Shown: positions 45,231-56,785, counted from the first letter of the stretch. The stretch: DNA of 64,000 nt from Desmodus rotundus (GCF_022682495.2 NC_071392.1:72872097-72936096), one strand, 5' to 3'. Program-made: numbers and translations. The notes: generated by a model not told the origin, from the letters alone.

Positions 45231-48200
45231 TTTTGCTTCCATAGGGTTTGATATCAAGAGCACCCCTTTAATAAACATTCTAGAAGCTACTCTGTTCTAG
45301 AGTTGGCTTTACAGAGAACCCAAATAGCAAAACCCTCTCAGAAAATGAGTTGCCTTCCATATTAACGAATATGTATTTCTCATTGTCTTCTTGAATTTCA
45401 ACCCAAATATTACTTTCTCTTAAGATATTTTATAACCCCTCCAGGCAAACTGTGTTAATCTTCTCAGGCTCCTTCATAACCTAGAACATAAGACTTTACC
45501 ATAAGAGGTTAACTACCAAATTGACAAATATTATTATTCCTCTTTACCTACCACAATGTGCATTCTTTGCTTCCACTGAAATCCCAATTTAATTAGGGTT
45601 CATCATATTACTATTTACACAGAGTGGCACAGCGTATCAAATCTTCTTAGCACTAATACATACTCCACCCTATCCAATAATGCTTTCAAAATGGTATAAC
45701 TCTCAGAAGTGGGGCTGTGATATCTTCAAGTATCCCCATCTTTACAAATTCTCTGTGCATGAAATTAAAAAGAAAGCATACTACTAACAGAGACTGGTTG
45801 TCCCAATACTCACAGAAGGAGATTTTTCCTTTTCAGTCATTTCTTTTCTTCTACACAATTTGTAACAAAATAAAGCAAAGGAAGTGGCTGATCTCTTGTC
45901 ACTCAGTTTGCCCTTGTGGGGGCTCTTTCTTGTCTCACTTTTTTTCAGATCTGTTGCTCTGAGTCAATCCTCTCCCCCCTCCTCTGTTTCCTTGGTCTTC
46001 ACTGAACAGTGATCAAATAATATGAAAAGATCATTTATTTATTCATTTAATCACTACTTTTGTAAGTCATATAATTAGATGAAGACAAACAAAAGCCTGA
46101 ACAAGCTACTCAGACTAGAGCTCTGAATGTAATTATGATTTCTTGATTATGGCTATTCTTTTCCCATATTTCTATTCTTCTCTATTGGCCTGACACACAA
46201 AGAAATTAAATTACATTTCAGATAATTGATACCTCGACTTATGTTGGCAAAAGAAAGGGGACATTTTGTGTATCTCATTACAATGTGAAAATAATGTGAT
46301 ATGATTGAGGATGTGGAAACTATCTCAGCTCAGGTTTCTGTAACTATTTTGATGGTCTGAAAGCCTGCTATTAAGAGCATTCACTCATCCAAAATACACA
46401 TATACACACAGTACATTGTTGTTATTACTTATCAGAATAATTCAGTTTCTAATGGAAAAACTAAGCCATCAATGCTAAGTAGTACTTATGGGACAGATTT
46501 TGAGGTCTTATGAAATATAAATCCTAGTATAAGATATTTATGCTATAGAGGAGAAGATAACTGCATTCTTTGTTAACTTTATGTGCTTCCCTTGACCTAA
46601 CAGTATCACATCAGGAATTTGTTCTTTTATCAACATCAGATGTCTTCTGGTTATATCCAAGTTTATGTGCAAGAAGCATTGAATGCACATTTTGATAAAT
46701 GGAGATTTAAAAAAGTAAAAAAAAAGCCTCCCTACAGTTCTTAGACATTCTATTATATCAGATTCTTGCCTTAGAATTAGAGCTTTCTATAAATATAAAG
46801 CTAAAAACATGGATAAAATAATGGATTGGGACAAAGGAGAAGTGCTTTCAAATTTCACCTTTTCTAGGGGAACTCACCTTAAGTTTTAAGTGCTTTAGGC
46901 AAGCCACTTAAACAGTCGCCCATATCAATGCCAAGTATCTTTTGAACACACTTTAGATATTTTGTTGATTTTCCATTCTGTAAGTCCCACCACACCAAGG
47001 CAGAAAACAGAATTTGCCTCTCCAGCCTTATTTTAAGATACCATATGGGTTTGTGACTTATAAACCTTGAAAGGATCATAAAAAAAAATGGAAGACACTG
47101 GCATTTACCAGATTCAGTATTGCTGGAGAAGGTGGTGGTGTGTTGTAAAAAGTGAGATCTCCACGTGGTGCTGGAAGCCCATGGACACCATTGGGTCTCC
47201 TGACTCAGTGGTGCTGTGGAGCCTGTACAGCAGCTCCCGGGATCAGCATACGGCTGCGATCTGCCTGGTGTTCGTGGTGGCATAGCTTCAGAGCCAGGTT
47301 TTCTGCTCCTCCTACAGTTAATGTAAACTGTGTACTGCCTTTATCAAATTGCTATTGCTAGATTTGTTAAACTGGGTTCTGATGTTTATAAGTAAGAACA
47401 CTAACTGAAATACATATTAAGGAACTTGCAGTTTCTCATGCCAGTTGGCTAACATTCAAATCTCAAATGCCAAAGAGAGAAATCTTTTAAGCAAAATGAA
47501 CCTGGTATAATCCATTAATGAGTGGCAGGGAATTTAATGACGGGGGGTTACTCCACCCCCTCTAGCTAAATGCAGCTTGTTATTGGGTCACACTAACACG
47601 CTGGCTCCAGGGCACGCAGTCTTTTAATTTATGAAAAAAATGAAAATATATTTTATTACTAAATATCTTCCATCTCTAAATACTGGCAATTAATAAAAAT
47701 GCTTTAAATCATGGTAGGGGCAGAGAAAATATATCTATATTCTGGTCTTCCAATTTACGAACCGAAAAAGATTTCTCATGCTGCTCGCTTTCTCTGTGAT
47801 ATTAAGCTGAAATGACTCCTTCTGTAAGAACTGTTTCCCGACCACCACCCCATCCATTGGCAGCATACCATGGGCAGGGAGATGTGATGGGAAGCCAAAG
47901 AATCAGACACAGGGCAAGGGGACGGTGTGGCAGGTTTAGCATTATTTTGGAAGAGAAACTGTAATTCTGATTTGCATAACACTAGACTTTTCAAACATGA
48001 AAATGAAAAGCCTGGGTCATACTAAACTTTTCTAGAAGCATGAAAACATAGAGGTATCAGGAAAAGAAAGCCTGGAATTTTACATGTATATACATACAGC
48101 CATGCTACAGGTAGGAAGTAGAATTTATTCTTCTAGGGTTAAAGATAGACATTGAAATAAAAATAAATTTACTACCTGTTACCCCTCAGAGGGTACATTA

Positions 48201-48720
48201 ATAAAGAAATAGAGTCTATATTTCTTGTTGACCACTGCATCCCTAATGCCTCCACTGAGTAGAAATTCAATAGTTGTTAAATCAATTATCTCTTATTTAT
48301 GAGTACACTTCTGAGTAAAATGTGCACACTCCACTGGAAGAACTATTTGTTTAGGTAGAACTATTGAACAATAGCCATTCAGAACCAGAGAAATATTTAG
48401 ACATAATCCAGTAGAGTTATATCCATTTACCTGTAAGAAACAGAGACATAATGAAATAAATTAACTGCCAAAGTCACAAATATTTCTACAGCAAAATAGA
48501 TCACAGCCTTGACATGGCTACAGAGCTGGAGTTTGTGTTATATCTTATAAAAAATAATTTATTTTTAAAAAGCATGTATTTGTATCATGAACTCAATGGC
48601 TTTTAATGGATAATATAAAAGTCAGACACTTTACATATGTGTAATACATTGAAATATACACATGCATCGTGACTTGTATTGGGGCTAGTTCCATTTAATT
48701 TTTTTAATTCTCTGAATTTA
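45231..48720. other. Repeat-poor region, no gene established
   Basis: About 3.5 kb without identifiable transposon ends. Two complex patches stand out: 46,880-47,300, where overlapping frames exist on both strands and GC is raised, and 47,520-47,620, a GC-richer patch with several CpGs. No splice-bounded conserved frame could be demonstrated. Confidence 0.45.
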
Positions 48721-48734
48721 AATTTGTTTATTTA

Positions 48735-48949
48735 TTTATTTTTTAAAAGATTTTATTTGTTTAATTTTTTAGAAAGGGGAAGGGAGGGAGAAAGAGAGGG
48801 AGAGAAACATCAATGTGTGGTTGCCTCTCATGTGTCTCCCACTGGGGACCTGGCCTGGCACCCAGGCACATGTCCTGACTGGGAATTGAACCAGTGACCC
48901 TTTGTTTTGCAGGCCAGTGCTCAATCCACTGAGCTACACCAACCCAGAC
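48735..48949 (-). mobile_element. VES-type SINE, antisense
   Basis: Minus orientation: 'agtctgggttggtgtagctcag' head, 'ggttcaattcccagtcaggac', 'gtgcctgggtgccaggccaggtccccag', 'gaggcaaccacacattgatg', CT tail, A-rich end. Flanked by TGTTTATTTA (48725-48734) and TGTTTATTCA (48950-48959). Adjacent L1 starts at the right duplication. Confidence 0.92.
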
Positions 48950-48959
48950 TGTTTATTCA

Positions 48960-49200
48960 TTTTTACTGTATTTTTTCCATTGCCATTTAGTTCTCCTATA
49001 CTCCCCTTCACCCCCCCGCCACAGTCACCACACTGTTGTCCATGTCCATGAGTCCTTTTTCCTTTTTGCTCAGTCCTTCCCCCATAGCTGTCTGCCTGCT
49101 CTCTACCTATGAGTCTGTCTCTGTTTTGCTTCTTAGTTCAGTTTGTTCATTAGATTTCACATATGAGTGATATCATGTGGTATTTATCTTTGATTAGCCT
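48960..49200 (-). mobile_element. L1 3' end, antisense
   Basis: 'ttttccattgccatttagttctcc', 'caccacactgttgtccatgtccatgagtcc', 'cctatgagtctgtctctg', 'agtttgttcattagatttcacatatgagtgatatcatg'. Same region as the 3' UTR at 36.9 kb but a different subfamily. Confidence 0.82.
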
Positions 49201-49634
49201 CATTTTAATAAACTATTTTATAGTTATTCTATATATGACATTTAAAATATTAGTTTGTCTACATCAATTTTATAAATATATTTTTGACAGAAAAATATCT
49301 TTTTGGTAAGAATGCTTCAGAGAGTTTCTGGAATGTTCATCAATTATGTCTTCATTTTCATGTCTGTGCTCTCCTGTTGATTGTCCCTCTTCCAGAAGAG
49401 GGAAACGGTTCCCAGCCATGCTCATGCTACTCGCTTGTACAGGAGATGCCACTCTACACAGCCAAGGGCCTGTGGCTACGATGTGGCTGATTTTATTATA
49501 GAAAGTCCCCATATTCATATTCCTCAGTCTCCCCAGGGACTGTAACACCACCTCCACTATCTATTATTTTCACAAAAATGTTACAATTTTATTTTAAATT
49601 GTATATTTTATATTTCTTCCCACATTGTTAAAAT
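49201..49634. other. Unassigned sequence, no gene seen
   Basis: Short frames on both strands at 49270-49557 have no recognisable domain. Confidence 0.4.
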
Positions 49635-49834
49635 CAGGGGTGTCCAACCTGCAGCCTGCAGTCTGCATGTGGCCCAGGATGGCTATGAATGCAGCCCAAT
49701 ACAAAATCATAAATTTACTTAAAATCTTTTTTTTTTGCTCATCAGTTTTTGCTAGTGTTTGTGTATTTAATGTGTGTCCCAAGACTACTCCTCTTTCCAG
49801 TGTGGCCCACAGATGCCAAAAGGTTGAGCACCCT
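49635..49834 (+). mobile_element. hAT-like non-autonomous DNA transposon (200 bp)
   Basis: Left end CAGGGGTGTCCAACCTGCAGCC and right end CCAAAAGGTTGAGCACCCTA form an imperfect inverted repeat (GGGTGtCCAACCT / AGGTTGaGCACCC). Interior strings 'ggctatgaatgcagcccaatacaaaatc' and 'gtgtttgtgtatttaatgtg' are typical of a small hAT derivative. No 8-bp duplication could be confirmed. Confidence 0.72.
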
Positions 49835-50430
49835 AAATGCTTTAATATAAAAATAAAACAGAGATTACTTATTTAAGAAGTTTGTTAAAAAGGAATTATC
49901 CTATGACTACTTGTTGCTAAAAGTGATGAAGTAACATGATACACTGAATAACTATAGGATTTACAGTTTAAAGGTGGTTTAAAATGCCAATGCCTCTAAC
50001 CTTCAGCAAATTAATTAATCCTACTCAATAAGCTTCAGTATTCCCATATGTAAAATATTGATAAAAGGTACCAGTATTGTTAGGTTACTGATTAGATAAA
50101 AAGGATGTCATTTAAAAAGTTTAATAAATGCTATTGAATTTTTATTCCTTCTTTTCTTTCTTTACCATCGCCACATAACAATTAACTCCTATAGCACACC
50201 AGTTATCTTCAAACTGTAGTGGCTTATATCCCCAGCACCTGTGACACTCTGTCCCCACCACACAGCAGCTTTACTGTGAGTGTAGAAGTATTGATCTGTC
50301 CTCAGCTCCCAGGATTATGATCCCATCCCTCCCTGACTCAATAGACTAGTTCAGAAAGACACAAGTTGAATTGTCCTAATTAAACCCCTAAACTTTCATT
50401 AACAGTAAGAGGAAGAGAGAGTCTCTCCAA
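49835..50430. other. Unassigned sequence, no gene seen
   Basis: No repeat or coding signal that I can support. Confidence 0.4.
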
Positions 50431-50432
50431 GG

Positions 50433-50720
50433 ATGAAGTCAGAGAAAGACAAATTCTGTATAATATGATTCCACCCATATGTGGAATCTAATGAACAAAC
50501 TGAAATAACAAGCAAGATGGAGACAGACTCAGAGAGCAGGCTGACAGCTCTGGGTGTGGGGGTGGGGGTGGGGGTTAGGGGGTGGAGAAATCAAGCAAAA
50601 AAGAAAAAGGACTCATGGACATAAACAACAGTGTAGTGATTGCTGGGGAAGCAGGGTGTAACGGGCATAAACGGGAATGGAAAACATACAATAAAAGATA
50701 AATTTAAAAAATTGTTAGCA
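50433..50720 (+). mobile_element. L1 3' end, sense; donor of a 120-bp copied block
   Basis: 'gtcagagaaagacaaattctgtataatatgattcc', 'catatgtggaatctaatgaacaaactg', 'gagacagactcagagagcaggctgacagctc', a G-rich stretch, 'aaggactcatggacataaacaacagtgtagtgattgctgggg', 'acaataaaagataaatttaaaaaattg'. The part 50524-50643 recurs at 52136-52255. Confidence 0.85.
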
Positions 50721-52032
50721 CCCCCCAAAAAAAAACCATGGAAAAGAACCTATGCCAGAGAATCATAGAGCAATGATTCAAAAAATACTGTTGGTAAACA
50801 TTTTAAATCAATGCATACCATTGAATTGAGGCAACAGACCATAAGTTGTTTAGCATATTTATGTTATTCAGCATTTATACTATTTTCTAATTTTTATGCT
50901 CCAAAAAGATTTTGAGATGCATGGTTTTTGCCTCTATTCTTTTTTTTTTCCTTATTGTTTCCTTGAAATTATTTCCCAGGAGTAGAATTATTGGGCCAAA
51001 CAATATGAATGTGTTTACAGTCTTGTAACATATTTCCACAGTGCTTTCCCAAACTGTTGTAACCATGTACGTTCCTTCTCTTTGTGAGTGCATGAGAAAG
51101 CTTGTTTCTCCGGATTCTGTTCAGTTAGGAATTGTCATTATAAAATGTTTTTAAAAATTGATAGGTAAGAAATATTCTAAATCATATATTAGTTTACAAT
51201 TCCTTAAGTGTTGACTAGCCAAGGTTTTTTTAAAATATGCTTAACAATCATGTCTCTCTTCCTGTCTTATAAAAGGTCTTTGCCAGACTTGAGACTAGGA
51301 ATTTTATATAATGATAAATTAAAAGGCAAAATAAAAAAAAATTGTACCTCATATAACTTCAACTACATAAGTAAAGAACAGCTGGTCATAAGAAAAAAGG
51401 CTAGAAGCAACCAGAATTGAGTTCTGGTTTTTATTTTTATATTTTTCTTAAATTGATATTTATTGTAGCCTCCTTAAACTAACTACATTTCATTCATATA
51501 AGGTTTTCAGTTAAATAAAATTAAGTGAACCTTTTAAAAATAAATGTTAACAAATATTGAGCTTTATATTTTTCACAGGGCAATTGTGAAATTTTTTGTA
51601 AACCACACTACTCTAGCAATGTCAGCTTTTATATCTTTATTACTACTAATATTAATAGTGTTATGATGATAGAACAGTTGCTAAACATGAGGACAAATTT
51701 AAAAAAAAACTGAGATTGAAAACTGCCAAATACTTCACACAATTTCATTAATTCCCATCTACCAAACTCTCCACAGCTGGGAGATGGGGAAATTTCCGGC
51801 AAGAGGGATAGTAGAGATTCTGAGAAGGAAGGGTAATTAGTAGATTTTTGTATTAATGATTGTGCATGGATTGTTGAACTCAGAACTAAAGAGACAGCGA
51901 TTGTTTCAAGCAAACCTGCACAGAGCTAGTTAGGACTGTAATTTCAACAGTTACTTTAGAAAGATCACTTAACTCCGCATACTTACCTGCTACCATGCCT
52001 CCCCCACTGTATCATAGGTTAGCACACCGAGT
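50721..52032. other. Unassigned AT-rich sequence, no gene seen
   Basis: 'ttattgggccaaacaatatgaatgtgtttacagtcttgtaacatatttccacagtgctttcc' near 50990-51050 is antisense L1-like. Otherwise nothing recognisable. Confidence 0.45.
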
Positions 52033-52053
52033 GCCCTGTCACCAGTTGGGTAG
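52033..52053 (+). mobile_element. VES-type SINE, left stub (split by hAT element)
   Basis: GCCCTGTCACCAGTTGGGTAG is a short, internally deleted VES head. It resumes as GGGTTAGAGTATGTCCTGAA at 52356. Confidence 0.65.
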
Positions 52054-52355
52054 ACCAACCTTTTTGGCACCAGGGACTGGGTTCATGGAAGACAGATTTT
52101 TATGGACAGGGAGGATGGGGGGTGTGGGATGGTTTCAGACTCAGAGAGCAGGCTGACAGCTCTGGGTGTGGGGGTGGGGGTGGGGGTTAGGGGGTAGAGA
52201 AATCAAGCAAAAAAGAAAAAGGACACATGGACATAAACAACAGTGTAGTGATTGCACATCATTCAAGTGCGTTATATTCAAGCTCACTTCCTGCTGGCTC
52301 AGGTTCCTAACAGACTCAGACCGGAACTGGCGGGCCCTGAGGTTGGAGACCCCTG
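52054..52355 (+). mobile_element. hAT-like DNA transposon inserted in a VES SINE
   Basis: Left end 'accaacctttttggcaccagggactgggttcatggaagacag' and right end 'aactggcgggccctgaggttggagacccctg' are inverted versions of the CAGGGGTCnCCAACC terminus. Flanking TGGGTAG (52047-52053) and TGGGTTAG-type sequence (52354-52361) fit the usual 8-bp hAT duplication with one base lost. The middle (52136-52255) is not transposon sequence but a copy of L1 DNA from 1.6 kb upstream. Confidence 0.75.
52136..52255 (+). repeat. 120-bp templated copy of L1 block 50524-50643
   Basis: From CAGACTCAGAGAG to GTGTAGTGATTGC the two blocks match at 118 of 120 positions by my reading (ggtgg/ggtag and ggactc/ggacac). Flanks are unrelated on both sides, there is no poly(A) at the end and no target duplication. 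Confidence 0.92.
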
Positions 52356-52498
52356 GGTTAGAGTATGTCCTGAAATGCCAAGGTTGCAGATTCGATCCCT
52401 GGTCAGGGCGTATACAGGAAGAACCTGAATGCATAAATAGTGGAACAACAAATCGATGTTTCTCTCTCTCTCTCTCTAAAAATCAATAACTTTTTTTA
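52356..52498 (+). mobile_element. VES-type SINE, right part
   Basis: 'gggttagagtatgtcctgaaatgccaaggttgcagattcgatccctggtcagggcgtatac', 'gcataaatagtggaacaac', 'aatcgatgtttctctctctc', A-rich end. Confidence 0.85.
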
Positions 52499-52884
52499 AA
52501 ATAAAAGAATAAGAGGTAGCTTTCTAGTTTTTACTTATTCCACTACGCACAAGAAGGCTATGTGTTCTGAACAAGAACATAATGGAAATTCAAAGACAAT
52601 TAAAACATTCCACGTTTTGCACCCTTGTTCTAAAGATAACATGTCCCTTGAGCAAATTTGCACTTTCTAAATAATTGTAATGGAGCCAGTCCAATTCTAA
52701 TTAGCAGCATAAACCTCTGCTAAGGTTTTATTTAATGGATTGTTTCTAACCGTTTATATGATGTCTTTCCTAGGTAACATTAAGGAGAAACCTTTAAGGA
52801 ATGCACTATTTTTTATTCTGGTGAATTAAATGACTAAATAAATTATAGACACAGGTCCAAAAATCACAGACATCTCTTTTTTTC

Positions 52885-53189
52885 AATTTTTAAATTATTT
52901 TATTGTTGTTCAATTACAGTTGTCTGCATTTTCTCCCCACCTCTCTACCCCACCCCAGCCAAATCCACCTCCCTCCCCTGCTTCCACCCTCCCCCTTGAT
53001 TTTGTCCATGTGTCCTTTATAGTAGTTCCTGAAAACACTTCTCCCCACTATCCCTTGCCCCCTCCCCTCTGGCTATTATTAGATTGTTCTTAACTTCAAT
53101 GTCTCTGATTATATTTTGTTTGCTTTTTTCTTCTGTTGATTATGTTCCAGTTAAAGGTAAGCCAGGCGGTGAGGGACAAATACCATATG
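52885..53189 (-). mobile_element. L1 3' end, antisense, with twin-priming inversion and TSD
   Basis: Antisense 3' UTR 'attgttgttcaattacagttgtc...cccttgattttgtccatgtgtcctttatag' up to 'gattatgttccagttaaaggt' (about 53157), then the orientation flips: 'aagccaggcggtgagggacaaataccatatga' (53158-53189) is in sense. Flanked by ATCACAGAC(A)TCT-type duplication (52863 onward and 53190 onward). Confidence 0.9.
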
Positions 53190-53199
53190 ATCACAGACT

Positions 53200-54560
53200 T
53201 CTTTTTAATAAAAATAAATTTTGCTTAGAGCCAGCTTAGTCATAACCAAATAATAAGCATAAACTATTTATATTTGCAGTACAAGAATTAGGCATACGTA
53301 TTATGACTTCAAAATAAATGCATGTCATCATGGGAGGAGAAAAGAAATTAGTCAGAAAGATAAAACAAACAGGAAAGAACACATAAGAAAATAAATCTAG
53401 TTCAATTTTCTAAGTTTATAGCAAATTACCAGTGGTGAAGAGATGTAGAAGAAGATAGAAAAGAGAAAGAACTGTCAAGGATATTACTCAACTTGCAATC
53501 TGAAAAATGAAACAGGCATATTCTGTCTTAGGTTTAGTAACGTCACTCGACGTGGATGAAAAACTTCACATACATAATCCTGTATATATGCGGTTGTTTG
53601 TTTTATTTTCTCCCTACTTGTCTCTTACATTTGACATGAACGTTTTGAAGTGTACTTTATTAGTGTAAAATACTACTAATTCTGTGATAACATCTCCTGT
53701 CTATTTTGTCAAGAATTATGTAGCCTACCAAATAAAAACAGACACAAAGAGAATAGGTATCAGGTTAAAATTTCTCAGCCTAAAAATGCTCCCTTTATGA
53801 ATTTTCATTCAACTTTTTTTTATGTTCTCTTAGAGCTTGTCACCTTCTGCAGCACTCAGAACTCTGGTAATTATAATTGATTACCAGTAGAAAGACATTC
53901 TTTAGAGGTCCTGGAGTTTTAAGAATATTATTTTCAATAAATCTCCAGCTGAGTTGATCATTAAAATTAAAAATTTACCTAGATCTAATGTCTTGTATTA
54001 TATGTGACCCTATTTCTTCAGCAGAGTAACAGCAGAAAAAACTTATTTTTTATATATCATTAAACACAAACACTAACCCATTTAGAACACATATTGTCAT
54101 GGTATTTTAATATTTTGATCAAAATCTAAAAATGTAGTTAATTTTTTTTTGGTCCTAGGAAATCTCTAAATGACTGCTTAATCTCAGTTTACTGGAAAAG
54201 TACTGGATTTACCAATTCTAATAATTTAATAAATATTATTGTATTTTGGCTAGATCAGCTTTTCATTTTAAATCCATTTACTTAAAAAACTAAAAAACTA
54301 AGTGGTTATTTTAATTACACAGAAGAATGCTGTGACTTGTTTTTGTTGCGGTTAAGAGGGGATTATTAAAACATTTATTTTATAACTGAATTCAACAGAT
54401 GGGCACAATCTAATTACAAGTCCTTAGAAGCAGAGAACTTTCCTCAGCTGTGGAAAGAGATGCAGTGATAGGAGGGTCTCATTAATGCAACATGAAGAGG
54501 ACTTGACTCACTGTTGTTGGCTCTGAAGATGGAGGAAAGGGACCTTGAATATGACCATGT
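53200..54560. other. Unassigned AT-rich sequence, no gene seen
   Basis: No coding frames of note. 'gtaacgtcactcgacgtgg' at about 53538 contains CpG-bearing ACGT motifs but I attach no function. Confidence 0.45.
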
Positions 54561-54567
54561 TCTAGAA

Positions 54568-54716
54568 TAGGGGTGTCAAACTCATTTTCACTGGGGGTCT
54601 CCTTGCCCTTAGTTAAGGAGTAGTTATATTTATGCAATCCTAAAATTACATTAAGTCCTTTGAAGGCAACCATGAGGCTGATGTGGCCCCCAGTGAAAAT
54701 GAGTTTGACACCGCTA
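54568..54716 (+). mobile_element. hAT-like MITE with long inverted repeats (149 bp)
   Basis: Left TAGGGGTGTCAAACTCATTT and right AATGAGTTTGACACCGCTA pair as near-perfect inverted repeats extending into 'ttcactggggg' / 'cccccagtgaaaa' (about 28 bp). Flanks TTCTAGAA and CTCTAGAA match at 7 of 8 positions, the hAT-type duplication. Interior 'taaggagtagttatatttatgcaatcctaaaattacat' and 'tttgaaggcaaccatgaggctgatg'. Confidence 0.88.
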
Positions 54717-54721
54717 CTCTA

Positions 54722-55640
54722 GAAGCTGGAAAAGGCAAAGAAACAGATTATTCCCTAAAGAATCCAGAAATGAACATAGCCTTGAAGATACCTTCATGTT
54801 AGCCCAATAAGACCTATGCTAGAATACTGATTTACAGAACCCGTAAGATAATAAATGTGTGTTAATATTTCACTAAGTTTGTGGTAATTTCCTACAGCAG
54901 CAAAATGAAGTTAATGCACTGAACATACTGCAGCTTCATAAATCCACACGACAAAAGTGATAATAAAAGGCATGGAGACAAAACAGGTTAAATTATTTAA
55001 CAAGAAGCCAAACTATAGATTTTCGTATCATACCTTACAATGACAAAGTTCATGTCAATTATGAAATTGAACAAAAACAAGAAACCATACTAATTAGAAG
55101 ATGATGTGAAGACCCATTTCTTTTCTTTTAGATGGGGTAGGTCCTTTTAAAGCACAACAATGATTTACAAAATGATAAAAGAATAAAGCAGTAGTCCATG
55201 AAAGTTATAGTGACTGGGCACCAAGAAATACTGTGAGAAGTATGAACACAAATAAAACACTAGGGGGAAAATAAATTTTAAAAAATATAAAACAAAGGTT
55301 TATCCTTCTTGACAGACAATGAGCTTATATAAATGAATAATATCCAAATTTAATAGGATCATACCCATAAATAATTAATTTGAAAAATAAGAAAAATATT
55401 GTAAAAAAGAGATAATCCTCATTGCTTCTCAATTACATATTTGTGAACTCACCTACTTCTTAAAATTTATTTGTCTCTTGCAGTAATTCATGGACATACA
55501 AAGAGCAGCAAAAACCTGAAGTTGTTCTATGCACATTTGCTGCTGCGGTCAAACCAAGTGAAGCTCTACCTTCTTGTGGGCAATTGTCATGCTGTAGACA
55601 AGTGTCCTTTTTGTTGTCAGCTTAGGGCCACATTTTTCAC
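54722..55640. other. Unassigned sequence, no gene seen
   Basis: A 114-residue frame at 55471-55815 covers unassigned sequence and the VES tail below; not a credible gene. Confidence 0.45.
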
Positions 55641-55642
55641 AT

Positions 55643-55775
55643 TCAGGTTTAATCCCAGTGGGGGCATGTTTGAGAAGGGAACCAATCAATGCTTCTCTCT
55701 TACATCACTCTCCCTCTCAATATCTCCCCCTCCCCCCCTTCCTCTCTCTCTCAAGGGCAATGAAAAAAATAAAAG
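55643..55775 (+). mobile_element. VES-type SINE, 3' part, old
   Basis: 'ggtttaatcccagtgggggcatgtttgagaagg', 'accaatcaatgcttctctcttacatc', CT-rich tail, then 'aatgaaaaaaataaaag'. The tRNA-like head is not recognisable. Confidence 0.65.
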
Positions 55776-56261
55776 TCCTCAGGTGAGGATTAAAAAAATG
55801 GAAAATGGCCCCTAAACATAATATAGCCCCCAAAGGCTGTCTAGTGTTCCTATGTGCAAGAAGACTTGTGTGTTTCACAGAGAAAATACATGTGATAAAT
55901 AAGCTTCATTCAGGAAATAATCAGTTATAGTGCTATTGACCATTTGACTTCAATATCAATGAATCCTCAGAATATATTTTAAAAGATGTCTTTAAACAAC
56001 AACTTATATTAAAAAGATTATGCAATGATCAGATGATGAAAATGGTTTGATCACAGGCTTGCAGGAACTTAATTCCATATTCCCCCTGGGGCCAATGGTT
56101 CAGTATCCACTAGTTCAGTGTTTGCAAGAACTTTATAGAATTAACTACCAAGAATAACTAGAATTGATTATGATAAAAACTAAGGAAAATATTCGCTCTT
56201 ACGGGTAAAGAAAAAATGCAATTGACACAAGTAAAATATATTTTAAATTTTCAAAATAGAT
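55776..56261. other. Unassigned sequence, no gene seen
   Basis: AT-rich; nothing identified. Confidence 0.4.
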
Positions 56262-56277
56262 TAAATTATCTTTTCTT

Positions 56278-56485
56278 TTTTTAAGATTTTATTTATTTAT
56301 TTTTAGAGAGAGGGGAAAGGAGGGTGATAGAGAAGGAGAGAAATATCAATGTGTGGCTGCCTCTCCTGTGCCCCCAACTTGGGACCTGGCCCGCAACTCA
56401 GACATGTGCCCTGATTGGGAATTGAACCAGCAACCTTTTGGTTCACAGGCCAGCACTCAATCCACTGAGCCACACCAGCTGGGGC
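56278..56485 (-). mobile_element. VES-type SINE, antisense, young, perfect 16-bp TSD
   Basis: Minus orientation: GCCCCAGCTGGTGTGGCTCA head, 'ggttcaattcccaatcagggcacatg', 'gttgcgggccaggtcccaag', 'gaggcagccacacattgata', CT tail, A-rich end. Flanked by TAAATTATCTTTTCTT at 56262-56277 and 56486-56501. Confidence 0.95.
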
Positions 56486-56610
56486 TAAATTATCTTTTCT
56501 TAAGTGCCTAAACTTAATGTAAAAACTGGCAGATAAGCTATGTAGATATATACTGGAAATTGGAAAAATCATTCCATTAAAAATGATGACCTTAAAATCT
56601 CTATGGACTT

Positions 56611-56785
56611 TTTCTTGAGAAAGAAAGATGGAGATGAAGAGAGAAAAAGAGAGAAATAAAAATCTGTTGTTCCATTTATTCATACATTCACTAGTTGCTT
56701 CTTGTATGTGTCCTGACCAGGAACCAAACCCGCAACCTTGGTGTATCAGGAAGACACTCTAACCAACTGAGCTATCTGGGCAGGG
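56611..56785 (-). mobile_element. VES-type SINE, antisense, older
   Basis: Minus orientation: GCCCTGCCCAGATAGCTCAG head, 'ccaaggttgcgggtttggttcctggtcaggacacat', 'aagaagcaactagtgaatg', CT-rich part, 'ctttcttt' end. Flanks CTCTATGGACTT and CTCTATGCACCTT are a decayed duplication. Older subfamily than its neighbour at 56278; closest in type to the copy at 6135. Confidence 0.88.
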
